A stretch of DNA of 64,000 nucleotides. Origin: Limnobaculum allomyrinae. GTDB lineage: Bacteria > Pseudomonadota > Gammaproteobacteria > Enterobacterales > Enterobacteriaceae. Made by a program: the position numbers and the translations under genes. Under the pieces are notes generated by a model. That model searched no databases. It had not been told where the DNA came from and saw only the letters and a list, made by a program, of their open reading frames with translations. The DNA is taken from NCBI RefSeq assembly GCF_016649425.1, contig NZ_JADRCR010000004.1, forward strand, positions 124,001-188,000, given 5' to 3'. This document shows positions 28,334 through 38,599 of the stretch, piece after piece (position 1 is the stretch's first letter; each line of letters begins with the position of its first letter).

Positions 28334-31300
28334 TTTCAAACTACACGCTGAAACTTTATCATCGATTTTTCCCTGCATCGGGCACCGTGCATCGCATTGC
28401 CCCCGTGCTCTCTTTTATTCTGCTTCCTTTTACACTCTCTCCTCTCGGCGCATTAGCGGCAGACAGCGTATCTCCTGAAGCCCGGTTACAGGAACAGATA
28501 CGAATTGGCGAATCAACCCATCGGGATGATTTGGTTAAAGAGTCTCTTTATCGACTGGAGAAGATCAGTCCAAATGCACCTGAAACATTGGCGGCCCAAA
28601 TCCGTTATGCGTTACGTCAGGGAGATATGACTACCGCGACCCGCCAGTTGGAGCAGTTAAGAAAGCTACAGCCTGATTCTGATGCCTATCTTACGGCTAA
28701 GCTGGAAATTGCGCTGGCGCAACCAGAAGGAAAAAACAAGCTACAGCAGGCCAGATTACTGGCGACCGGTGGTCAACTGACTCAGGCCAAAGCGGCTTAT
28801 GATGAACTGTTTGAAGGCAAAGCGCCCACGCTGGATTTGGCGATTGAATACTGGAATGTCGTGCTGAAAATTCCCGGTCAGCGAGATTATGCATTGCAGC
28901 AGATGCAAGTGCTGCAAAAACGCTTTCCTGCTTCAGATGCGCTAAGTATGTCTATTGCACAGCTTCTGTTTGATGAAGGAAAAGATCAGCAGGCCTATCA
29001 GGTGCTGGAAAAACTGGCTGCCAACCCTAGTGGTATTGGTAGCGCTGCCGAGCTGTGGTACAGCAAATTGAAAGGTATGCCGGTTTCAGATGGGAGTGTT
29101 GCTCAGTTACAACACTTTATCACTACCTTTGAGGGGCAGCCGGAGGCGGCTGACGCTCAACAAGAGCTGGTGCGTCAGCAGACACTGTTACAAGACCCCC
29201 GCTATCGTGCCAGAGTTCGCGGCCTTGAGCAGGTGGATAGTGGCGGCGGTCGTAGCGCTATTCCTTCACTGAAACAGGCGCTCAGCGCTTCACCGAGTGA
29301 TGCGGAATTACTGACAGCGTTAGGGCAGGCCTATGCCCGGGCTGGAAATCGCCAGCAGGCTTTGGTTCAGTTTGAAAAAGCTAAAGCGAGCGATACCACA
29401 GGCAGTTACGCGTCTAAGTTGGATAGCCTGATCAAAACCAATCGTTACTGGTTGGCTATCGATCGGGCGGATAATGCCCTGAAAAATAAACAGTTAGATC
29501 AGGCACAAGCGCTGTACCGCCAGGCCAGTGCCATTGATAGCTCGGATGCACAAGGGCTGATAGGTTTGGGTGATGTTGAAATGGCCCGCAATAATGCAGC
29601 GGCGGCAGAGTCTTATTATAAACAGGCACTGCGTCGTGAACCAGACAGTGGTAGTGCTGTGAGTTCACTGGTTTCATTATATGAAAAGCAATCGCCGGAA
29701 AAAGCGCTGAGTTACATTCAGGGGCTGCCGGGTTATATGAAAAACCGCATGCGTAGCTCACTCAATCAGCTAACCGCAGGTAGCCTGAAACAGCAGGCGG
29801 AAGATCTTGTCGTTGCCGGTAAACCGGCTGAGGCAGAGGCGAAATATCTTCAGGCTCAAAAAATGACCCCTGATGACGTTTGGTTAACTTATCGTCTGGC
29901 CGGTGTGATGCGTACTCAGGGCAAAAATGCCCAGGCCGATGCGCTGTTCAGTCGGGCGATGCAACCACATCGACAAGATGCTGACTGGATATATGCACAT
30001 TCACTCTATTTGTCCGGCAGTGGCCGAGAGGCTCAGGCGCTGGCACAACTACAAACATTGGGTCAGGCAAAGTGGGACGACAATATTCGTGAACTTGATA
30101 CCCGCCTGAAGACGTCACAAATTCTGCAACAAGCCCAGCAAATTCGTGAAACAGAAGGTGAACCAGCGGCCATTGACTGGTTAAAACAGCAGCCAGCCAG
30201 TACCCGTATCGATCTGACTTTGGCCGACTGGGCGATAGAACGGGAAGATGGTCAACAGGCGCAAGAGCAGTATCAAAAGATTCTGGCACGAGAACCGGAT
30301 AATCAGGATGCGCTGCTGGGTGTGATTGAAGCTCAGATTACCGAAGGCGACTTACATGCGGCTAAAACTTCTCTGGGGGCACTCTCTATTCAACCCCAGG
30401 CCAGTGATATCGGTACCGGACGTCGTTTAGCCAATGCCTGGTCATTAGTCGGGGATGATGAACGTGCGGGTGCTATATTGACTGAGCTCAAATCAGCAGC
30501 ACTGCAACCGTCTGCTGAACCATCAATGGATAACGCACGTCTGCTGCGTGATGCTGCCGCGTTTGAAGAGAGAACCGGGCGCCCAGATGAAGCATTAAAT
30601 GATTACCGCCATGCGATGACCGCCTATGGTATTACCCCTTCAGCCGAGATGGATAATGAGACCTTTACCAAGGCTATGCGCAACAACCAGCAGGATGACT
30701 GGTTAAAACGGGGTATCAAATCAGATGCAGAATCACTGTATAAGCAGCAGTCCACTACAGTAACCTTGGATCATGATTACTGGGGTTCCAGCGGCACTAA
30801 AGGAATATCTGATTTAACCGCCCATACCACCATGCTGCATATTGCTTTTCCTCTACAGCGGGGAACGGCTTTTTTGCGTGGTGATTCAGTCATCATGGAT
30901 GCGGGGAGCTTCAGCACCGACAGTAATGGCGTATATAACGAGACATTTGGTACCTGTCGGGAAGTGGGTTGTAGCGACGATCGCAACCAGAAGAGCAATG
31001 GTGTTAGCGTAGCCACTGGCTGGCAAGATGATAACTGGCAGGTGGATATCGGTACCACGCCAATGGGATTTGAAGTGGTCGATTGGGTGGGGGGTGTTGG
31101 ATACAGCAATGACTGGAATCATCTGGGATGGACGGTTACCGCTTCCCGCCGGCCCATTTCCAGCTCGCTGTTATCGTTTGGGGGGGCGGTTGATCCCTAT
31201 ACCGGAACCAAATGGGGCGGCGTACGTAAAAATGGTGTTCAACTGGATTTAAGCTATGACCGTGGTGGGCCGAATGGCGTGTGGGGAAATGTCGCCTATC

Positions 31301-31869
31301 ATCAACTGACCGGTAAGAATGTGGCAGATAACCAGCGTATGCAGGCTATGGCCGGTTACTACTATAAAGTGATCAATGAAAACGATCGTCAGGTGAGAGT
31401 CGGTTTAAATACCATGTGGTGGCATTATCAGAAAGATTTAAGTGATTACAGTCTGGGGCAGGGGGGATATTACAGCCCTCAACAATATTTATCGTTCTCT
31501 TTACCGCTGCTCTATCGTGAACGCACAGAAAACTGGTCCTGGGAGTTGGGCGGTTCAGTCTCTCTCTCCCATTCTTCAACCGATAGTAGTCAACGTTATC
31601 CGTTACAGGGGCTGGTTCCTGACAGTCTGCCGGATAAATATGTCACAACAGACAGCAGTAGCAGTAGTGGAACCGGATATACCGTGCGCGCGTTAGTTGA
31701 GCGCCGAATCACCTCTCACTGGAGTGTGGGTGCCGGTGTCGATATCCAACAGGCGAAAGACTATACCCCAAGCCATGCGTTGATTTATGTCCGTTATGCT
31801 CTTGAGCCTTGGTTGGGAGACATAGATTTACCGCCTCAGCCACTAACACCTTATGCTGATTTTAAATGA
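28315..31869 (+). CDS. bcsC: Cellulose synthase outer-membrane subunit BcsC
   Basis: Outer-membrane exporter of cellulose: a periplasmic TPR superhelix followed by a 16-strand barrel. The 1184-residue protein starts with a signal peptide ending near PLGALAA. TPR-like helices (for example ALGQAYARAGNRQQALVQFEKA) fill residues of about 40-800, and the barrel region from about 830 ends YVRYALEPWLGDIDLPPQPLTPYADFK. The ATG at 28315 has GGGAGAAAG upstream and overlaps bcsZ. The frame is intact, unlike bcsA and bcsB. Confidence 0.95.
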   Translation: MQKYPLISNYTLKLYHRFFPASGTVHRIAPVLSFILLPFTLSPLGALAADSVSPEARLQEQIRIGESTHRDDLVKESLYRLEKISPNAPETLAAQIRYALRQGDMTTATRQLEQLRKLQPDSDAYLTAKLEIALAQPEGKNKLQQARLLATGGQLTQAKAAYDELFEGKAPTLDLAIEYWNVVLKIPGQRDYALQQMQVLQKRFPASDALSMSIAQLLFDEGKDQQAYQVLEKLAANPSGIGSAAELWYSKLKGMPVSDGSVAQLQHFITTFEGQPEAADAQQELVRQQTLLQDPRYRARVRGLEQVDSGGGRSAIPSLKQALSASPSDAELLTALGQAYARAGNRQQALVQFEKAKASDTTGSYASKLDSLIKTNRYWLAIDRADNALKNKQLDQAQALYRQASAIDSSDAQGLIGLGDVEMARNNAAAAESYYKQALRREPDSGSAVSSLVSLYEKQSPEKALSYIQGLPGYMKNRMRSSLNQLTAGSLKQQAEDLVVAGKPAEAEAKYLQAQKMTPDDVWLTYRLAGVMRTQGKNAQADALFSRAMQPHRQDADWIYAHSLYLSGSGREAQALAQLQTLGQAKWDDNIRELDTRLKTSQILQQAQQIRETEGEPAAIDWLKQQPASTRIDLTLADWAIEREDGQQAQEQYQKILAREPDNQDALLGVIEAQITEGDLHAAKTSLGALSIQPQASDIGTGRRLANAWSLVGDDERAGAILTELKSAALQPSAEPSMDNARLLRDAAAFEERTGRPDEALNDYRHAMTAYGITPSAEMDNETFTKAMRNNQQDDWLKRGIKSDAESLYKQQSTTVTLDHDYWGSSGTKGISDLTAHTTMLHIAFPLQRGTAFLRGDSVIMDAGSFSTDSNGVYNETFGTCREVGCSDDRNQKSNGVSVATGWQDDNWQVDIGTTPMGFEVVDWVGGVGYSNDWNHLGWTVTASRRPISSSLLSFGGAVDPYTGTKWGGVRKNGVQLDLSYDRGGPNGVWGNVAYHQLTGKNVADNQRMQAMAGYYYKVINENDRQVRVGLNTMWWHYQKDLSDYSLGQGGYYSPQQYLSFSLPLLYRERTENWSWELGGSVSLSHSSTDSSQRYPLQGLVPDSLPDKYVTTDSSSSSGTGYTVRALVERRITSHWSVGAGVDIQQAKDYTPSHALIYVRYALEPWLGDIDLPPQPLTPYADFK

Positions 31870-31997
31870 TAGTGAGCGAGATTTCTGAGCATCGCAGAAT
31901 ACTTTTGCCATAATGTGAGGAGTGAACGTTATAATATTTTACTCAGTGCCAAGCGTGTAAATATATTATTCAGTCACCACCATTTGGAGATAAAAAT

Positions 31998-33998
31998 TTG
32001 CAGGTAAAGCGTTCGCTAACAATCAAGCAGATGTCGCTAGTAACGGTAGTTGCTCTGGCGACAATTTGTATTTTTATCGTAATACAAATGTTTGATTTTA
32101 TTCAACAACGCAAAGAGGTCTACCACATTCAGCTCGATAATATTGGTTACTCGGTTTCTCAACCTTTAGAACGAGCGCTGTGGGACAGGAACATGAAAGA
32201 GATCCAACGGGCGTTGGATAATCTGATGGAGCTGGATTTTTTAACCAAAGCCAATTTAATCGTGAATGCGGAGTTAATCTCGGTTCACAGCCAGCGCGGG
32301 CCCAATGGAAAAGTCCCGCACGTGGTCGAAAAGCTATTGTCTCTTCCCATTGTTTCACTGATACCGCTTTACTCGCCGGAATATAATGCCATCGATCCCC
32401 AGCCTATGGGCTATTTAGTGCTGGAGGCGGACTCCTACAAACTTTATCAATATACTCTGAAGCGGCTTTCTACCTTGTTGGTGGCTTATTTGCTACTGGC
32501 GTTTATGCTTTCTATTGCTATCAGTTGGTGCCTGAATCGTTTGTTAGTTTATCCACTGCGGGCTATTGCGGATGACCTACGCACCTTACCGGTAGAGAAT
32601 ATTCAATATCATCAGCTAACGTTACCCCGGTACCATCAGGATGATGAGTTGGGAGTACTGGTTCGCAGTTATAACCGCAACCAACAGGCATTGGTGCAAG
32701 CTCACCATCAGTTGACCCGCATGAGCACGCGGGATCCTATTACCGATTTACCCAATTACACTCTGTTTCAAGAGTTGTTAAAACAGCAGCTTTTGAATAG
32801 TGGCCACGAAAAGCAGCCATTTAGTTTGCTGTTTATTAATTTAGATTCCTTTAAAGATATCTATCAGGCATTAGGCCAAGAGCAGGGTAATCTTGGCCTG
32901 ATTGATGCCGTGCAGCGCATGAAAGAAGTGCTGGGAGAACATACCCTGCTGGCCAGACTCCATGGAGAAGAGTTCATTGTATTGAGCAAATCTCAGGAAA
33001 GTCCATTACATGCTATGCAACTGGGGCAGCGTCTGGTTGAGAATATTACTATTCCGCTCAGCATTAATGAGTACCAGTATCAACCAACCGTCAGTATTGG
33101 TATTGCACAGTACCCCAGCGATAGTGAGGAGCCTGACGGACTTATTGCTCATGCTCAGGCGGCGATGTTATTAGCCCAGCGCCGGGGGAAAAATCAGGTT
33201 CTGTTCTTCGAACCGGATATGACCAATAATATTCAGCAACGGCTGATTATGGAAAGTGAGGTGGTTCGCGGAATGAAAGAGAACCAGTTCCGCCTCTATC
33301 TTCAACCTCAGGTAGATATGGCGACAGGCCAACCTTATGGTGCAGAGGCTCTGATTCGCTGGCACTACACGGAAAATGATATTCGTTATCCGGGAGATTT
33401 CATCCCACTGGCAGAAGAGACAGGATTAATCCTTGAATTAGGGGCATGGGTGCTGGAAGAAGCCTGCACTACGCTTGCCCATTGGAAACAGCAGGCGATT
33501 CCGTTGACCCTGTCAGTTAACCTGTCAGCATTGCAGTTACAGCAGCCTGATATCATTGAACAGTTGAGTGGGTTATGCCAGCAGCACGACTTCTGTCCCA
33601 GCAGGTTAATTCTGGAGTTGACAGAAACGGCGAATATTTATGATTTAAAGGCGGTGCTGCCAACATTAATAAAAATGCGTGATTTGGGCATTTCGATTGC
33701 CTTGGATGATTTTGGCACGGGTTACTGTAATCTTAATTATCTCAGCCATTTACCTGTCGATGAGTTGAAAATTGATAAGAGCTTTGTGGACGGATTACCG
33801 GACGATGACGAGTTGGTACAAATTGTGAATTCGATTGCTCAGATCCTTTCTCTGAAAGTGGTGATCGAAGGAGTGGAAACGCAACAACAGGTCGATTGGT
33901 TATTAGCTCACGGCATGCATTTTGCTCAGGGTTACCTTTTCTCCCGTCCGCTTCCTTATGAAATGTTTAAGGAAAAGTACCTGTCCTCTTATTATTAA
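31998..33998 (+). CDS. pdeK: c-di-GMP phosphodiesterase (HAMP-degenerate GGDEF-EAL), PdeK/YhjK-like
   Basis: Membrane protein of 666 residues: a helix at about 12-32, a periplasmic sensor, a second helix at about 155-180, HAMP, GGDEF and EAL domains. The GGDEF motif is degenerate (HGEEF), so cyclase activity is unlikely. The EAL domain keeps GAEALIRW, LDDFGTGYCNLNYL and the second acidic motif ELKIDKSFV, so it should hydrolyse c-di-GMP, the activator of BcsA. It lies 128 bases after bcsC, the same place as E. coli pdeK. The TTG start has GGAG upstream. Confidence 0.9.
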   Translation: MQVKRSLTIKQMSLVTVVALATICIFIVIQMFDFIQQRKEVYHIQLDNIGYSVSQPLERALWDRNMKEIQRALDNLMELDFLTKANLIVNAELISVHSQRGPNGKVPHVVEKLLSLPIVSLIPLYSPEYNAIDPQPMGYLVLEADSYKLYQYTLKRLSTLLVAYLLLAFMLSIAISWCLNRLLVYPLRAIADDLRTLPVENIQYHQLTLPRYHQDDELGVLVRSYNRNQQALVQAHHQLTRMSTRDPITDLPNYTLFQELLKQQLLNSGHEKQPFSLLFINLDSFKDIYQALGQEQGNLGLIDAVQRMKEVLGEHTLLARLHGEEFIVLSKSQESPLHAMQLGQRLVENITIPLSINEYQYQPTVSIGIAQYPSDSEEPDGLIAHAQAAMLLAQRRGKNQVLFFEPDMTNNIQQRLIMESEVVRGMKENQFRLYLQPQVDMATGQPYGAEALIRWHYTENDIRYPGDFIPLAEETGLILELGAWVLEEACTTLAHWKQQAIPLTLSVNLSALQLQQPDIIEQLSGLCQQHDFCPSRLILELTETANIYDLKAVLPTLIKMRDLGISIALDDFGTGYCNLNYLSHLPVDELKIDKSFVDGLPDDDELVQIVNSIAQILSLKVVIEGVETQQQVDWLLAHGMHFAQGYLFSRPLPYEMFKEKYLSSYY

Positions 33999-34266
33999 GA
34001 AAATCGATATTGTCTCCAGGGTAGTACATTAACGAGATTGTTAATATTGTTAATAAATACTGAATCACTAATTAGCAGAGATAGAAAAGTACCGATTAAC
34101 CAATTTTTGACCATAAAGTACGTAAAACCAGCAGTTGTGATGCGATCCAGTTCATATTTCTGATTTTTCCCCATTGTTTAATCAATAAATTAATATCCAT
34201 AGTGTTAATTGGATGTTATTTTCCAGCGCTCTACACCGTGTTGCTAATAAAAATAAGGAAAGCATC
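33999..34266 (+). promoter_or_regulatory. Promoter region of dctA
   Basis: About 268 AT-rich bases between the phosphodiesterase and dctA. A partial CRP-like half-site (TGTGATGCGATC near 34137) is visible, but its second half is poor. The ribosome site AAGGAAAGC precedes the dctA ATG. Confidence 0.3.
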
Positions 34267-35547
34267 ATGAAATTGAATATTTTCAAATCACTCTATATTC
34301 AGGTGTTAATTGCAATAACGGTTGGGGTACTGTTGGGGCATTTTTATCCTGAGATTGGTGCATCAATGAAGCCGTTAGGTGATGGCTTTATCAAATTGAT
34401 TAAAATGATTATCGCACCGATCATCTTCTGTACCGTTGTGACCGGTATTGCCGGAATGGAGAGCATGAAGGCCGTAGGTCGTACCGGCGGCATCGCGTTA
34501 CTCTATTTTGAAATCGTGAGTACATTAGCCCTGTTGATTGGTTTGATCGTGGTAAACGTGATTAAACCAGGCGCAGGTATGAACGTTGATGCTTCTCAAC
34601 TGGATGCTACCGCGGTTGCCGCTTACGCAGACGCAGCTAAATCACAAGGTATCGTTCCATTCTTACTGGATGTGATTCCAGGCAGCGCAATAGGGGCGTT
34701 TGCCAGTGGCAACATTCTTCAGGTATTACTGTTTGCCGTGCTGTTTGGTTTTGCTCTGCATCGCCTGGGTGAAAAAGGTCAGTTAGTGTTTAACGTTATT
34801 GACAGCTTCTCCCGCGTGATTTTTGGCATTATCAACATGATCATGCGTCTGGCACCTATCGGGGCATTTGGTGCAATGGCCTTTACTATCGGTAAATATG
34901 GTGTGGGTTCTCTGGTGCAGTTAGGACAGTTAATTCTGTGCTTCTATATCACCTGTGTACTGTTTATCGTGTTTGTTGTTGGTTCAATCGCCAAAGGCTT
35001 TGGGTTCAGCATTTTCAAATTTATCCGTTATATCAAAGAAGAACTGCTGATCGTTCTGGGTACTTCTTCTTCTGAGTCAGTGTTACCAAGAATGCTGGAT
35101 AAAATGGAGCGTTTGGGCTGTCAGAAATCGGTAGTAGGGTTGGTTATTCCTACGGGGTATTCGTTCAACCTCGACGGAACCTCCATCTACCTGACCATGG
35201 CGGCGATATTTATCGCTCAGGCGACAAATACCGAGATGACTGTGCTCAATCAGATAACGCTGTTAGTGGTATTACTGCTGTCATCAAAAGGGGCCGCAGG
35301 GGTAACCGGCAGTGGCTTTATTGTACTGGCTGCAACTATCTCGGCGGTGGGTCACTTACCACTGGCTGGATTGGCGTTAATTCTGGGTATCGACCGCTTC
35401 ATGTCAGAAGCTCGTGCGCTAACTAACCTGATTGGTAATGGTGTAGCAACTGTGGTTGTTGCTAAATGGTGCCGTCAGATAGACGAAGATAAACTGCATG
35501 AAGAGTTAAATAATCAGGGCTCTAAAAAAGCGACTCCAGCTGTCTGA
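34267..35547 (+). CDS. dctA: Aerobic C4-dicarboxylate transporter DctA
   Basis: Inner-membrane proton symporter for succinate, fumarate and malate of the glutamate-transporter (DAACS) family. From the ATG at 34267 it is 426 residues (E. coli 428). The re-entrant loop motif [10 protein letters not shown], the unwound-helix motif [14 protein letters not shown], and the substrate motif [21 protein letters not shown] are present. An 18-codon upstream extension has no ribosome site. It follows pdeK, as in E. coli, and is ended by its own terminator. Confidence 0.97.
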   Translation: MKLNIFKSLYIQVLIAITVGVLLGHFYPEIGASMKPLGDGFIKLIKMIIAPIIFCTVVTGIAGMESMKAVGRTGGIALLYFEIVSTLALLIGLIVVNVIKPGAGMNVDASQLDATAVAAYADAAKSQGIVPFLLDVIPGSAIGAFASGNILQVLLFAVLFGFALHRLGEKGQLVFNVIDSFSRVIFGIINMIMRLAPIGAFGAMAFTIGKYGVGSLVQLGQLILCFYITCVLFIVFVVGSIAKGFGFSIFKFIRYIKEELLIVLGTSSSESVLPRMLDKMERLGCQKSVVGLVIPTGYSFNLDGTSIYLTMAAIFIAQATNTEMTVLNQITLLVVLLLSSKGAAGVTGSGFIVLAATISAVGHLPLAGLALILGIDRFMSEARALTNLIGNGVATVVVAKWCRQIDEDKLHEELNNQGSKKATPAV

Positions 35548-35570
35548 TTAATACTTCACTTCAATCAAAG

Positions 35571-35599
35571 ATCCTCACCCACTGGTGGGGATTTTTTTT
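35571..35599 (+). terminator. Terminator after dctA
   Basis: ATCCTCACC and GGTGGGGAT form a 9-bp stem with one T-G pair and loop CACT, followed by seven T. Confidence 0.85.
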
Positions 35600-35981
35600 A
35601 TCTGTGCGAAAGCGAAATATGCGTAGTGCATCTGTTTTAGTTCTTAAAATTGACCTGGAATAGGATAAGGCGAGATTAAACTTTAGCTTGTGTGGAAATA
35701 AAACATTTCTCAGATATAATTTCATATGCAACGAAATTGTTTATTTTATAATCAAGCGTTGCTTCATTTCCTTCCGACGGCTTGCTGCTGGCGGTATTCT
35801 CTGCATAATGTCTCTATTTGCAAGTTAGCCATCAGTTTTATTATTTAAATGATAGTAGCATTAAGTGACATCTCGACAGCCTGCTTCTTTCAATAACAAA
35901 AACGACAAGGATGCAAATATCAGCTGTCAGACAACCACATGATGTTGTCGGGTTGATATAAGCAGTAAATGAGGTTTCAGT
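35600..35981 (+). other. Intergenic region dctA to yhjJ
   Basis: About 380 bases of mixed composition. A short inverted repeat GACAAC/GTTGTC lies at 35930-35949, just before the yhjJ leader. No gene, RNA or recognisable operator is seen. Confidence 0.4.
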
Positions 35982-37421
35982 ATGCATAGTAAGTATTTGT
36001 GGTCCGCTTTAGGCGGATTGGTGTTGATAATGGCGGGAGCTGCTCAGGCAGAGCCATTAAAGGCCGATCCGGCATGGCAGGAAGGAAAGTTAGAAAATGG
36101 ATTTAAGTGGCAAGTCCTTGCTACCCCACATCGACCCAGCGATAAAATTGAAGTTCGTTTAGAAATCAATGCCGGTTCTCTGCAAGAGAGTATTCCACAA
36201 GTCGGTTTCTCCTATCTGTTGCCGCGTCTGGCAACCTCATATACTGAACATTTTAGCAGTGCTGAAATGCAGGCGCTGCTTCCTCAAATTTTGCCGGATG
36301 CTGAACCAAAATATTTGGTGGAAGTTTCCTACGATTACACTCGCTACAATTTGAGCTTGCCAAATAACCGACCAGAAATATTAAAAGAAGCATTCAGTTG
36401 GTTATCTGATGCAGTCAATCGCCCAACGGCAACCAGTGAGCAAATTCAGGCTATTCGCAGTGAGTTTGCTTCCCCCTTGGTCATGCTGCCATCCGGTTTG
36501 AATGATGCATGGTGGCGTTATCGCATCAAAAATTCACCGTTAATGGGCCATGAGCCAGGACAAACCATCGTTGCAGACGCTACTGCAGAACAGTTGGGTG
36601 AGTTCTACAATAAATGGTATACCCCGGATGCAATGACGTTGTATGTGGTGGGCAATGTTGACCGTCGGGTATTGAACGATCAGATTAATAAAGCTTTTGG
36701 TGGCCTAACCGGTAAGCGGGAGACTCCGGCAACCATTGCTGCGCTCAGCGCGTTACCGCCAACCCCGGTTAATTTCTCATCTCAGGGTGTGACAAAAGAC
36801 CGGATTAAACTGGTATGGGACGATCCATGGCATCCGGTGGTGACAACGGCTTCACTGGAGCGCCAGTGGTTAAGTATGATCGCCAATGACATGATCAAAA
36901 ATCGTCTGAACCAGAGGCTTGGGCGTACCGTGCTAAAAGGTGACCCACTGAATATTGAGTGTCAGGTACAGTTTCAGCGTTATAAATGCAATATGACGTT
37001 AGATGTGCAGTTACCCGCTTTAAAAAACAGCATTAAGCAGTTGGGAACCGAGCTGGTGAAACTGGATAAAGAAGGCATCACCGAAGCCGAGTTAAAAGCT
37101 TTAGTTGCTGCGCAAAAAGAGCAACTGGACAAGGCGATTGCTACTTATGCCAAGACGGATACCACTGAGATTATGAATCAGCGCCTGTTGATCCAAAAAA
37201 GTGGTTCTATTGCGGTCGATCCGGAATCTTATCAGCAACTGAATCAAAAGTTTCTTAACAGCCTGACGACGATGGATGTGAATTCGCGTATTCATCAAAT
37301 ACTGACGATTAAACCGACCATGGTGCTGACTCAGCCAGCCGGTGAGCCTGAAGAGAATGTTAAAGTATTATCAGATTTATTGGATTCCATCATGACGCCA
37401 AAGGCAGAAGAAGCTAAGTGA
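35982..37421 (+). CDS. yhjJ: M16-family periplasmic peptidase homologue YhjJ, probably inactive
   Basis: A 479-residue exported protein with signal peptide (LGGLVLIMAGAAQA) and an M16 (insulinase-like) N-terminal half followed by the C-terminal half of the fold. The inverted zinc motif HxxEH of active members is missing: the corresponding segment reads QVGFSYLLPRLA. The protein therefore probably lacks protease activity, as proposed for E. coli YhjJ. It lies between dctA and kdgK as in E. coli. Confidence 0.88.
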   Translation: MHSKYLWSALGGLVLIMAGAAQAEPLKADPAWQEGKLENGFKWQVLATPHRPSDKIEVRLEINAGSLQESIPQVGFSYLLPRLATSYTEHFSSAEMQALLPQILPDAEPKYLVEVSYDYTRYNLSLPNNRPEILKEAFSWLSDAVNRPTATSEQIQAIRSEFASPLVMLPSGLNDAWWRYRIKNSPLMGHEPGQTIVADATAEQLGEFYNKWYTPDAMTLYVVGNVDRRVLNDQINKAFGGLTGKRETPATIAALSALPPTPVNFSSQGVTKDRIKLVWDDPWHPVVTTASLERQWLSMIANDMIKNRLNQRLGRTVLKGDPLNIECQVQFQRYKCNMTLDVQLPALKNSIKQLGTELVKLDKEGITEAELKALVAAQKEQLDKAIATYAKTDTTEIMNQRLLIQKSGSIAVDPESYQQLNQKFLNSLTTMDVNSRIHQILTIKPTMVLTQPAGEPEENVKVLSDLLDSIMTPKAEEAK

Positions 37422-37436
37422 TTTGAATTATAAGTA

Positions 37437-37477
37437 AAAGAAAAGCCCCGGGCTGAAATTCAGCACCGGGGCTTTTT
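37437..37477. terminator. Bidirectional terminator between yhjJ and kdgK
   Basis: AAAAGCCCCGG and CCGGGGCTTTT pair over 11 bp, with an inner GCTGA/TCAGC stem. T-runs occur on both strands, so it can end both converging transcripts. Confidence 0.9.
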
Positions 37478-37490
37478 ACTGGATCTTTTC

Positions 37491-38423
37491 TCAGACCGCT
37501 GGCATTGCATCCAGAGGAATAATCGCCCCACGATACTGAATAACCGTACTGGCGGTCAGGTGGCCACGTTTAATGGCATCAATCATATTCCCCCCCTGTA
37601 AACGAACGGCAAGGTAGCCTGCGCTAAAAGAATCACCGGCAGCAGTAGTATCGATGACTTTCTCCTTCGCCAGCTTAACCGCGGCGACTTCTTCCCGATC
37701 GTTACCGGTAGCGGCGATACAGGAGTCGGCTCCACGCTTAATGATGATTTCGCTAACGCCGAGCGCTTGAGTGCGGGTAATCACGTTTTCGTACGGCTCT
37801 TCGCCCCAAAGCGCATCTTCATCGTCCAGAGTCAGAAAGGCAATATCGGTGCAGCAAAGCACGTCATGGTAGACCTGTTGTGTCTCTTCACGGCTCTGCC
37901 ATAAACGTGGGCGATAGTTGTTATCAAAAATAACTTTACCCCCATTACTGCGGCAGGCTTTCAGCAGGGTGATGAGTTTCTGACGGCTTTCCGGATTAAG
38001 GATTGCCACACTGATTCCACTCAGATAGATATAGTCGAAATGCGTCAGCTTTTGGCAAATTTCATCCGACTTATCGCGAGTCAGCCAATAACGTGCAGCG
38101 GCATCATTACGCCAGTAATAGAATTTACGCTCACCGGTGTCATCAGTTTCGATGTAATAGAGCCCCGGCATTTTGTCATCCAACTGCTGAATTAAGTCGG
38201 TTTTAACCTTCTCTTTTTGCCAGGTGGTTAGCATTTGATCGCTGAAAACATCAGTCCCCAGAGCGGTGACGTAGTGTACTGCCAGTTTATCTTCTGGTAC
38301 CTGACGGGCGATATATACAGAGGTATTCAGGGTATCTCCGCCAAATCCACGGCTGACATTATTTTCTTTTTCAGAGAGTTCGATCATGCATTCGCCAATA
38401 ACGGCAATTCTTTTAGTGGTCAT
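37491..38423 (-). CDS. kdgK: 2-dehydro-3-deoxygluconokinase
   Basis: Phosphorylates 2-keto-3-deoxygluconate in hexuronate and pectin catabolism, feeding the KDPG aldolase. The 310-residue PfkB-family protein has the N-terminal GGDTLNTSVYIAR substrate motif and the C-terminal signature DTTAAGDSFSAGYL with the catalytic aspartate. A converging neighbour is yhjJ. Confidence 0.95.
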   Translation of the reverse strand: MTTKRIAVIGECMIELSEKENNVSRGFGGDTLNTSVYIARQVPEDKLAVHYVTALGTDVFSDQMLTTWQKEKVKTDLIQQLDDKMPGLYYIETDDTGERKFYYWRNDAAARYWLTRDKSDEICQKLTHFDYIYLSGISVAILNPESRQKLITLLKACRSNGGKVIFDNNYRPRLWQSREETQQVYHDVLCCTDIAFLTLDDEDALWGEEPYENVITRTQALGVSEIIIKRGADSCIAATGNDREEVAAVKLAKEKVIDTTAAGDSFSAGYLAVRLQGGNMIDAIKRGHLTASTVIQYRGAIIPLDAMPAV

Positions 38424-38599
38424 GGTGTGGCATCCCAGTCTTAATTTTATTGGTTATTGGGATTAGTTTTATAACTTAGCGGTGGATAGTCAAGAAAAAA
38501 TAAAACATTGTTTCAATAATTTTGGGGTAACGCTTTTTTAGTAAAAACGAGCGTACTGACTTTGGTGATATCGTAAAAAGCTAAGCAGTCAATAATCTA

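Noticed and set aside
34137-34152. CRP-like site before dctA
   Set aside because: Only one half-site is good, so it was not called as an operator.
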